Below, one piece after another: positions 36,283 to 48,200 of a DNA stretch of 64,000 nucleotides. Numbering within the stretch: the stretch's first letter is position 1; every line of letters starts with the position of its first letter. Made by a program: the position numbers and the translations under genes. Below the pieces are notes generated by a model. It searched no databases, was not told the origin of the DNA, and was given only the letters and a program-made list of their open reading frames with translations. This DNA is from Verrucomicrobiota bacterium (GTDB lineage: Bacteria > Verrucomicrobiota > Verrucomicrobiia > Limisphaerales > SIBE01), in the NCBI GenBank assembly GCA_021733945.1, contig JAIPJX010000007.1, positions 1 through 64,000 of the forward strand, in the 5' to 3' direction.

Positions 36283-39200
36283 GTTCCCTGATCCAATTGA
36301 TTCACCATATGGGCGGCTCCAGCAGGTGCGGTTGCCTCCAGACTCAGCGCTGCAATCTCTAGCGCACCTGCCGTGCCAATGCCTTCGGAAGCCGTCAACA
36401 CCACCTGCGCCCCCACCAGCTCCGGACCAGCATCATCGGACAGTTCCTCAATGACACCCCCCGAAACAATGGTCAAAGCATTGCCCGTGGCCGTCACCAA
36501 TCCAACCGTTACATCCCCGCCGCCCGAGGTGCTCAAACGAACGTCTCCGACACCATGCGCCCTCACCAGTTCGACGGTCAGAGCCCCCTCCACGGACAAG
36601 TCAATCGAACCGTCCTGCGTGATGGCGTGTCGCACCAACAAATCCCCCTTGTTCGCAAGGATCAGGTCGCCCGCTGCAGCCTCCGCAGTCAGTTCGGAAA
36701 CTTCCGAAGAAATCGCCCCTCCCGCGACAAAGCCCACATCGGCCGACAGCGTCAGGCGATGTCCGGCAAAATTAACACCGGCCGATCCTTCGAGTTTCGA
36801 AATCGAACCGGTTGCATGCACGGTGATGTCACCGTCACGAGCCAGGATTTCAAGAACCGAAATATTGCCGCCATTTGAGGCGTTCAACAGAACCTCATGG
36901 CCGGCCCCGACCGCCCGCGCGGATTCCACCTCAAGCGAACCGTCCGCCGAAATCTCGACGGATCCATCCAACGCCACGGCTTCGTGGACCACCAGGCTCC
37001 CGGAATTCTGAATCCGGATGTCGCCGCGAAGGGTGGTGCCCGTAAACTCGGTCGCAGTCGTCCTGAGGGCCGTCCCTGTGCCAATTCCATCCTCGGCGGA
37101 TAAAACCAAAACGCCCGACACAAAATCAGCGGACGGCGGTGCCGCCATCAAAGCCCTCGCGGGAGCGAACTTCCGGACCCGGGTTGAGGTTCCAACCGCC
37201 GTCTGGGGTGTCACAGGAGCAACCCCCTCGATGGCTCCCGCGACCTTAATGGAAATGGTACCTTCAGAACCGACATCCAGAGTGCCCCCCAGGATCAACG
37301 ATCCGCCCGTTGACTCGAGACTCAGGTTCGAAGCCGTCATCCCGCCGCCAAGCGTCAGGTCTCCCCCCGCACTCACCGTGATATCAGCCCCGGGCGAAGC
37401 GCTGCTTCCGATCGTCAATGGCCCCTGATTGCTGATGGAAACATTGCTGCCGGGACCTGCGTTGAGCGAAATCTCATTCACATTGGTGGTGAGAGTGACG
37501 TTCCCCGAGGAACCGATGCTCAGCTGCCCGGCTGTCAACACACCCGGGATCGAAATGCCGCCAGCCGAGTTCAGCGAGAGGGCCGCATCACCCACATCGA
37601 TGCTCGAAAGACTCGTGATGTCCCCACCGGAAGTGAGGGCAAGATTCTGTCCGGGTTGAGTCTGCAGGTTCAGGATCACCAGCGAACCACTCACGGCGAG
37701 GTTCAAGTCGCCCGTTAATGTCGGAGCCGCGAGCACGTAATCGCCCTGAGCTTCGATGTTCAGTTCATCGCTCAGGGCTGTGGCCCCATCGGACAACCCA
37801 TCCACCGACACGATCTCCAGTTCGTCCGAGGCACCGGTCACATCGGGGCCGGTCACCAGAACCGGGTCCGGGATGGGCTGCCCGTGCTTCAGGTTGACCT
37901 TCCAGGCATCCACGTCCACGAGATCCTCGTTGTTGTCGACCGCACCCGCCGGTTCCCGAATGCTGCCGAACGCATCCAGTGTCACCTGACTGTGCGCCTT
38001 GGCCGCACCCGCCGATTCCCCGGCGATCACCTTGCCGACAAACAGATCCCCGACCGCTTCGAGCGTCACATCGTTGCCGACCGCATCCGTCGCTACACGG
38101 ACGTCCACCGCCGTCAAATCTCCACGAGCAGAGATGAACACGCTTCCGTTCTCTGCGTAAACTTCCTCAGCCACCAAACCGTCCGCTTCGCTCACTACGA
38201 TGTCGCCGCCAATCGTGGACCGGACCGACAACCGGTCCGTCCAGAGTCGAAGCGCGACGGAGGATCTTGCTTCAGCGATGGTGTGTTCAGCAATCAACAG
38301 CGGTCCATCGCCGGATTGAATCGAACCCGCCATCAACCGCGCTTCGCCCAGGGCCGCAAAGATTCCACTCGAGAGTTTCAGGGTTCCATTGGCTTGCAGG
38401 GCGATGGATCCTGTGGGATCAAAATCGTTCAGGCCACCCACAAAACCAGCGAGTAACAAATCCGTGGAAAGATTTGCTTCAACCCGGGTAGGTGCGCGCA
38501 ATTCGACATCTCCCGTCACGAAACGAGCCGATTCGATCATGATCACACCGGCATCCACAGTCCCGGCCGGCGCACTGCCCAGGGCGGTGATCCGAACCTC
38601 CGCGACCGGCGAAACAACGTCCCCGGTGATCCGAATGGAACCGTCCGAAACCAGATCAAGTCTCGTCGTCACCACAAACTCCGAGTTCAGCTCCATCAAC
38701 CCGCTGGATTCAAGGATGACGGTTTTCCCTGAAACGCGGCGTGGCAACTCGAAGCCAGCCGGGGCGCGCAAGGTTAAATACGAATCCACATGGATCACAT
38801 CGGCGGTATCGCTGCCGACTACCACCACGTTTCCTTCGAGACTCTCAAGATCCGCTCCTGCGCCCGCTCCGGTCGCGATCACGGATCGAACTTCCAACCG
38901 GTTCACACTCTGGATCGTCACCGAACCATTGGGAGCACTCACAAGAGTCAGGATCAGACCGTCGGCCGGGCTGTCGGCTGGATCGGATTCCCTTAACTCG
39001 ATGTCACCGGTTGCCGTGGAAGCATTCAGGGATCCCACGGAGACATCCAGGTCGTTGATGCCAGTCGCTGCGCGGAGCTCCAGTTCGCCGGCCACAATGC
39101 TCATTGCACCGTCGGGAGCCTTCGAAATCGCCGCTCCAGAATGAAGGATCACCGTCGGGGAACCGATCACCGGGGCCATGCCTGGATCATCAACCGGATC

Positions 39201-42200
39201 ATACCCGATCCGGATGGCCGCCCCGGCTGTCGCATTGACGGACGTCGTACCCTGCAGCGATCCGGCCAGTTCGATGCCCCCCGTGATTTCCAGAATCAAC
39301 TGATCCGCACTCAACCCGGAACCCGGCCCTTCCGTCACCGAATGAACGTTCAGCGTTTCCACCGTCAAGCTTCCGGCCACCATCTGCAGGACGTTTGCCG
39401 GTGCCTGCACCTCTCCGCGAACGATCACGTCGTCCGAAAGCAGGAGCGTGCGATCGCGGAAACTCGAATCCATACCCCGGCCTTCACCCGTCAGTCGAAT
39501 CTGGGATTCTGTGGTGGCATCACCGAGCACCATCAGGTTTCCGACGTCCGACCGACCGATCTGAACCAGCTCGAATCCATCGGCCAAAGCCGCCAGATCC
39601 CGGGTGGTCAGTTCCATGGCGCTTTCGAAGAATTCACGGGGCACATCATCGCCTGATGCGCTCTCAGCGGCCGTTCCCAAATAATAGTTCCAAACCGCGC
39701 CGCCGGCCTGAATCACCAACTTACCGGTACCGATCACCTGCCCGGCTCCCGACATCAAGTCAAGATCGTCCGCTGTCAGCGTGATGTCGCGACCAGGTGC
39801 CTGGACCACGATGTCGCCGCTGAGCAACGTCAACCTTGAGTCGGATTCGTTCAACAAAATCAACACGTCGCCCGCACCCGCCGCGACGGCGTGTACATCG
39901 TTTCCATCAGCCAGTTCGCCGAGCCAATCGCCGTTGAGCGCATCGTCCCATGGCACCTGCCCACGCCACACGGGGAGCAGTGTTTCATCCGGCAACAGGA
40001 TTCCGGCCATGCCGGGTTCCGAAAGGTCTCCCTGCACACCGAACGTCAGATCGGACTGACCTGTAATGACAATATCTCCCGAGCCTGAAGCAGAGGTCAC
40101 CGCCGAGACCATGTCGGCCCGGGCGATGATCGGGGCAACCCGTTCGCCGATGGAATTCCTGGCCTTGAGAATCAAATGTCCGGCTGCGACGAGGAGTTCG
40201 ACATCATTCTCGTTGTAGATCGAGCCGTCGGGAGCGATCAACCGGATCCAACCGCTGCCGGCACCATCCCAGGAATCGCCGGAGGACACGAGCAGATCCA
40301 CCTTCAAGTGTATATTGGCACCCTGCTCATAAGAACGCAGGTCCAGGTATCCGTCGTGCGCGGCGTTCAGCCGATGCACCAGATCGAGCGCCTTGAACGT
40401 GTCGAGAACGATGTGCCCGGCCTGAATCTCCCGGTCGTATATAAAATTCTGTGCCACGATGCGCAATCCCGTGGTCTGCAGGTTCAGAGGAACGTCTCCG
40501 ACGGAAGTCACCGTGACGTCCCCACCGAAGTCGACAATCCCCAAGGCCCCGAACTGACCCGCGTTGCCCACGATGGTCAACCGCTCGATCCCACTGTCGT
40601 ATTCAAGAATCTCGCGCCCGTTGCTGACCCGATGGGTCTCGAGGACCAGCGGATCCTGGGCTCGGGTTTGTTGCAGAACGATTTCGTCAAAGTCCCCGGC
40701 CGAATCCACAATCTTCAACCGACCCTCGCTCAACGCGGACGCAGGCCGTCCCTCTCTCACGAAATACGTATCGTTTCCGCCGGAATCCCGAATCTCGAGA
40801 ACACCCGGAGGATAATCGTCGATGTAAACAATATCGTCTCCGGTTCCGAGTGTCAGCAAACCACCCGTCGCCCCGCGCAGCCTGAATTCATCCCCGTTCG
40901 TATTGGTCACCGTGACGCCGCTGCCACGAATGGTGACTGTGAGAGGTGCCGTGACAGCGTTGAAACTCAGCTCCACGATCTCGCCCTGTTCGGTGACCCG
41001 GTTGTTTCCGTAATTGTCGGCAAAGAAGAAACTGTCATTGTTCGTACCGCCGGAAATGGTGTCATCTCCGGTTCCGCCATCCAGCAGATCATTACCGGCG
41101 CTGCCAAACAATCGGTCATCGCCAGCACCCCCGTCCAGGGTGTCATCGCCAGCGCCACCCTCCAGGGTGTCGTTGCCGTCACCGCCGCGAAGGATCCCGC
41201 CTGCGCTTCCCGCCATGAGGGAATCGTTCCCAGCCCCGCCGTCGAACTCTACGGTCACATCGTGCAGCCGGGACGCATCGAGCACATCGTTTCCGGCACC
41301 CCCGTTCATCACCACATGAGTAATGCCGTCATAACTCACATACCAGTCATCAAACTCAACATTCACCGTGCCGCCTGATCCGCTCAGGAGGAAGGTCTCG
41401 CTCCCGTCCTCGGTATTGAAATACAGCCGGTCAGCCGCCCTTGTGCCACTGTTGACGTAAAGGGTTGTTCCGTCGATCACCGCAAGAGACGGAGTCACGT
41501 CCGGAGCCAGATGCGAGAACGTCAGCAGGTTCACCCTGAGGAGATCAACGTCCAGCAACGTTCGTGTCTTCTTGAAGAACTTCATTTTCACAAACGCGCC
41601 GACGACCAGATCCAATTCCCCGAACAGATCGAACAGATTCGTGAACCCGCCGCTCTGGTAGTTCCAAAGCGTTGTCATTTCGGAAATCCGAATCTTTCCG
41701 TCAGCCTTGTAGGTCACATCCGTGACATTTCCTGAAGCATCTTTCGTCAGAACCGAGCGCCCGATGTCCTTTAGATCCAATCCAATCTTCAGTTCGACAC
41801 CACCACGCACTCCCGCGATGAACGGCCAGACCCGCAAACCAGCAGACAGCCCGATCGTCCCCTTCAACGTGAACTCGGGCTTCTCCTTGCCACCCGTTCC
41901 CTTCACAACCTTGCCGTTCTTGAACTCCGGCAGCGTGACGTCGGACACATAGAATCCATCCATGACGGCGGCGAAGCCCGCGCCGACACCCACGTTCGAA
42001 ACTCCGGCACTGATGAGCTTGCGTATCCCAAATGTGTCGTATCCGAATGCGAGATCCGCCGTTGCTTCGATCGAACCGAACGCATTGATGTTGATCGTGA
42101 ACGGCAGCGGTGCCAGCGGGATGCGCGCCAGGACAAGATCGAACTCCGCCTTAAACGAAAGCAGGGGCATTTCGTAGGTGAACAAAACCGCGTCCCCACC

Positions 42201-45200
42201 GCTGAAAATCTGCATCCAGTTGTTGATATCAAGCAGATATTCGACGAAACGGAAGCCCGATCGAGCCGTGGCGCTGCCGCCCGCGCTGCCGGAACTTTCC
42301 GCGCCCATGGATTCCGCTTCAAGAAGCTTGGAGAACTCCGCAAAATCTTCCGGAAGCGCATCGGTAATGTCATCCAAAAGCTCAAGTCCGGCGCTGTCCG
42401 CAACGAGCGTTCCCGAACCGAAGCCCCCGATATCGCCCAGAAGCACGTCCCCGTTCACACCCAGCATGGAATTCACCCGGTCCACCAGACTCAACATCTG
42501 CTCCGCCGCCTGAATGAACGACCAATTGATCGGCTTCAAACCCTTGAGCTTGAAGAGAACGTCGATCAAGCCCATCAGATTGGCCGGAGCCACCTTGAAT
42601 TTCGCGAGCCCGGGGATCTCCTTGGTCAACGCCGTGATAATCGGCCGGAACGGCTCAAGCACTCCTTCAATCCTCTCGGCAATCGGCTTGAGGAAGTCTG
42701 AAACGACACTTCCGATCTCAACCCGCAGATTCTGGATCTGAATCACCGGCTTGCTCGAACCCGTTCGGATGTCCCATCCCCAGTCCACGACCAGATCGCC
42801 CTTCAGTTTCGGAAGGCCCTTGACGGCGGCATCCACCTCCAGGGTCATTGCAAGGTTCAATTCCGCCTGAACACCGAAGTCGACCTGGAATGTGTCAGCC
42901 AGACTCGTCGACAGGATCTGCGTGGCGGTCAGACGGTTCTTCGAGTTCCCCTGATAGTTGAGGCTCAGCAAACCAAACAATCCACTGGGCTGGAAACCCA
43001 GCTCCGTCGGCGATCGATCCGTATCTTCAATCGTCGCCTTGAAGAACAAGAGTTTTCCTACGCCCTGGAACTGCGTGGTCAGATCCGGGTCCCCCGCCTC
43101 CCCGTCGAGGAAAACCGAAGCGTTCAGTTGGAGCTCGGGCGCCGCACCATCCGCATTGGTCACCAAATAAACCCCATCCGTCACGCTCAATCCAAACCCG
43201 AAATCAAAGCTCCAGCTCAGTTCGATTGCAAAACCTCCGTCGACTTTCAGGCCAAATCCGGGCACATCAATATCAAGGGGAATATCCACCCCGCCTCCAT
43301 AGAGGATTCCGCCCAGTTTCATGTCAAACTGGATGGCATCGGCGCCCTCAGGCACCTCGTCGCCCACCTGAAAATCAGCGATCTTCTGACCAGTCACATC
43401 CAACCACTCGATGCGGACGTCCGCGAAGGAAACAAATCCGTCGTGGTTTGAATCCAGCAGAATATTCAACCCATCCGGCCCCAGCAGGTTGTAGAGGGAG
43501 TCCTGAATGTATTCGATCGCCTTGCCGTTGCCGCTCAGTTTCTCCCGCAGGTCCGCGAGGAAACCCTGCCGGAACTCACGAATCATCGTCGCGGCATTCG
43601 CAAGCTTCGATCCGATCAGCGGGATGTCTTGTCCCAGGCTGCTTTCGAAAACATCCTGAATCGCTCCCAGGGTGGCATCCACGCCGTCGAGGATGAAGCT
43701 CGGATCGGTGAGGATTCCGAAGAGCGTGAACTTGCCGCCCAAATCCTGGAACGTACCCGCGATGTCCGGGAACGTGAAAAGGATCGGGTTCTCGCTCCCC
43801 TTGTCCGGCGCGTTGGCAAGGTGCTTCAGCAGTTGGGCCAGGCCTTGATCTCCATAGACCGGATTGCTTCGGATGGAGAGCGGATCGCCCAGCTTGAGTT
43901 CGGAGCTCACCACGGTGATGCTGAGCGGTAACTCAACAGCAAAGCCTCCGATCAGCTTCACTTCGATGTTCGACATCAGGTTCTCCTCGCCGATGTAGAA
44001 CCGCCCATCGTCAGTGACGCTTCCACTCTTCTGATCGATGGCAACCGTCAGCATCGCATAATCGTCCGTTGTGATGTCACCATCGCCATCAAGCACAACA
44101 GTCCCGCCGCTCACGCCCATTCGTATCGGCCCGGCGTGGAACCCAAGGGACAGGTCTTCCCCGAGCAACCGACCGCCCAGGGCAATCCGGGTGCCGAATC
44201 CGGTTCCCGGATCAAAGTCGTATAGGAAGAACCTGGGCGAACCGCCGTCTCCGGTCGCGCTCGCGTCGACGCCAATATCGAGGGACGCTTCGGCGAATGC
44301 TTCCAACAGGATCTCACCCGCGACCCCGGCCCCGCTGCTGTCCGCCAGTGTGTCGATTCCGTTCAGCTCCGAGGATCCCGATTGACCGGACATCTCTTTG
44401 AAGCTTCCCAGGTCGAGGGCGAAACCGTACGCCGCCGAGAACAGAGCATCCAGGCCGATATGAATGTCCAGGATTCCGTCCGCAATGGTCAGCGAGAACT
44501 TCTGATCGCCCGCGGACAATGAATTGTCGTCAACGATCCCAAGCGCGTTCTCAATCGCAATCTCCGCACTTCGCAACGTCCCCTCCGGATCCGCAACGGC
44601 CTGATCGAGCTTCGCCGCCAGCTGATCCACAAACGCGAAGACCTCGGCGAGTGACCGGTTGATGACCGGCAACCGTTGCGTGTAGAACGGCTGATCCGCC
44701 AGCAGGTCATTGAGGAATCCGAGTCCGATGCGAACACCGGCCACAATCTGCTCAAAGCCCAGATTCTGGAAGGCAAATGCCGTGCCGAAGTCGGGCAGAA
44801 CCACCACCACATCGTTCGGCCCGACCGTCCCGTCCGAAACAGCCTGCTCGAGATCAAACGGCACCGAGGGATCCTGTGTCACTACGGTGACCTGACTGAA
44901 GTCGGTGAGATCCTGGACGTGGATGCCGATCTCGGCCGTGGACGCGATTGGCACACTGCTGCCGCCTCCCGAGCTCACCGCAATCCCGCGCATTCCGGCA
45001 AATGCAGTACCCGCAAGCCGGAATTGCAGAGCACTGAAGAATTCTCCATTGGTCAGGTCGCGGAAGCCGAACAACTGATCGCCCGGAGTTTCCTGGGTCG
45101 GATCCCGATCAAGCGTCAACTCAGCCGTGGCGGAGACGGAAACACCCGACCCGCTACCCGCCCCGCCGGCGGTGATTCCCAACATCCCGAGTTGTGCCGC

Positions 45201-48200
45201 CACCTCAAGGTCATCGGCACTCAACGTCACGGTCCCCGTGAGTACAGATTCATCAATGAGGAAACTCAAGCCTTCGGTGCCCGTTGCTCCATCCAGATCA
45301 ACCACCAGGGTCATTCCACCCGATACATTCGCCAGCAGCGATCCCATCGCGCTCGTCGAAAGGCCAACACCGCTCGAGGCAAATCCAAAGTCGATCGGGA
45401 ACTCCAGGGGTGCCAGGTCCTTGCTGAAGCTCAGCGGAATGCGCAGTTGTTGTTCCACTGCATCATAAGTGCTTCCACTGAAGCCCGAATTGCTCAGCGC
45501 TTCCACAAGCTCCTGCAGCGTTTGAATCCGCTCCACGGGTTTGTGGACGGTCCAGGCGCGCTCGCTGACATCGACCTCGCTCGGATTGTTCAGCTCCAGG
45601 GTCTGGGCATCCACAACAGCGGCGATCACGAAGGTTCCAACGCCCTCGATCGTGATGTCCTGGTTCTCGAAGTCACTCGTGAATGAGGCACCCGATGCCG
45701 TGAATATCGCGGAATCCGCCGCCAGCACAGCTCCGGTGCCGCTCAGCAAATCCACCCGGGGCCTGTAAAAATCAATCTTCTGAACAACCTTTTCGTTGAA
45801 CGCATCCGCAAAATCCAGCACCGCATCAAGCGTCGTCTGAATGAACGGCACTCCCACGGTCAGCTTTCCGGACTCTCTCAATCCCTCCAGATAGACCAGG
45901 AAATCCGGGATCATCAGGATCACATCCGCCGCGCTGAGCGATTTGAAATTGAGCAACTCGTCGAAGTTCTCGGTTGTGAACGTGAGACCCGAACCATCAA
46001 ACAAGCTGCCACCGAAGGTCACGCGCGGCGTCCCGCCGGGCGAAAGACTCACTCCCGCCAGGGAGGCGAAGACGGGCAGATTCATGTGGATCTGGTTGTT
46101 TCCGGGATTGAACTGGAACTCGCCCCCGACAAAGGAGATGCCTCCACCGATCTCCAAACCGGCCGATGCTCGCTCGCCATCCGCATCCCCAATTCCGACA
46201 CGAAGCGGCCCGATGCCTCCCTGCAGAAGAATATCGTCCGCTGCGGCATGGGCCTGGAATGCCAGGTTGTTCAGATTAAACGCAAAGCTCGGGTTCAACA
46301 AATCCAGCGCAAGGTCGAAGTCGATCTCGGTCTGCACCGTGACATCCAGCTTGATTTCTCCATCCACCGACAGCCCGAGGTTCCGGATCCCTTCACCGAA
46401 CTGAAGCTCAAGCTGCTTGACAAAATCGATGTTCGACTTAAACGCCAGGTTGAATCCGGTCTCCGTCGGGACCACCGTCAGGCCCTGGCCATCCTCGCCG
46501 CCCAGCGTCGGTATCCAATACGCCACGAGGAAATCCACCCAACCGCGCAGTGTCGGCCCGTCGGGCCCGTAAACACCCAACGGCACCGTATCTCCCGGCA
46601 CCGGTTCCAGATTCGGTCGGAGCGCCGGGGTCAGGTAGTGCTGGGTGTAATCACCGATCCCAAGGACCGGGCTGATTCCAAAGAGCGTATCAATGGACTC
46701 CGCAAGCCCCGGAATCGGCTTCGAAATCAAATTCGGATAAATGAACCCGCCCGAGTCATCCGGTTCCGGCGCCAGACTGGCCTCGAAACCGACGAGTTTC
46801 TCCGCCGTATCATCCAGCAAACGAGCCAGCAGATCGCCCAGCAGAACATCCAGGTCCCGCACCGACCACTTCTGCACATCGTTGCCGTTCGCAAACAGAA
46901 GCTGCACAGCCGTTCCATTCACCGAAATGGTTTCATCCACTGCGGCACCGGTGTGATTCGCCTCAAACGCCAGCGTCCCGGTCACTCCCGCCACCCCTTC
47001 AATGTTCAGCGTGGCGCGGCCTTCGGCGTTCAGGGCGTAGGTGGAGCTTTGGTCGGTCGCCAGAAGCATCATCCCGAACGTTCCATCAGCCATTCCAAAC
47101 CGCGCCACTCCCGCGTCCAGGGTCGCACTCACATCGGTGGCCCCGATCAGAATTCTGGTCTCGGTCTGGGAGACATCTTCCTTCTCGAAGACAAAATTCC
47201 CGCGCAGCTTGACAAAGCCAAGCACCTCGAGTGAAAGACCGCTTCCCTCCAACCTCAGCACATTCGAGTCGTCCGCGAACACCACCGGCACCGTCTCGCG
47301 CACCACGGCAATCGATTCGTTGATCGCGCGACCGGTCGTGTTCGCCCTCACGGACACGGTCCCGGCCAGACTGACCACACTCTCAAAACCGATCAGCGCT
47401 CCCGTGCCGGACGCATCGAGTGCGTAGGTGGATTGCCCGGCGGAATCTTTCAACAGGACCATCCCGAGGCGACCATTGCTGATCTGAACCCCTTTCCGGC
47501 CGTCGGGGGTCCCAAGGAACGTTTCAACACCGGATGCACCCACCAGAATCCTGGTCTCATTGTCGTGAATGGATTGCTCAAACCCAAAGCTGCCGCTCAG
47601 CTTCACAAAACCGGCGACATCCAGGACCAGATCGGCCGATGCCCGGACAAACTGCCCCTGGTTCGCGTCGTGCCGGATCGTCAACGAGGTGCCCGTGCCG
47701 GTGAGAACATTCAACGGCGTTACCGCAAAATTAATGATCTCCTTCGCCGGATTGTTTCCATCGGGTGTGCCGCCGACCTGATTGATGGAAACGGACACCT
47801 GGTTAGCGGAGGCCGTCAACCCCGGTATGCCGACCAGTTCCACCGAATCCCCAGTGGCCGTCAACGCCGTCCAGCGGCGACCCGCCAGATCCGCATTGCC
47901 GGGTTTCGGCGTCATCAAGGCGAGGCCCAACTCCACGCCGCCCAGGGACAAACCCAGTGCATCAGTGTTGGGAGAGTCATTCGCATCAATCGTGCCGTCG
48001 TTGTTGCTGTCGAGCCGGTACGGTCCGTTGACTCCCACGAATGCATTCAGATTCGTCGCGCCGATCGCCAGCACATCCACTTGAACGGTGCGTCCGTCGG
48101 CCAACTGCACCGACCGGGTGGACTTCTCAAACCCGACGGATCCGCTGACGTGGAAAAACGAGCCGAGCGCCAGTTCGACGTCACCCGACGCACGGATCAA

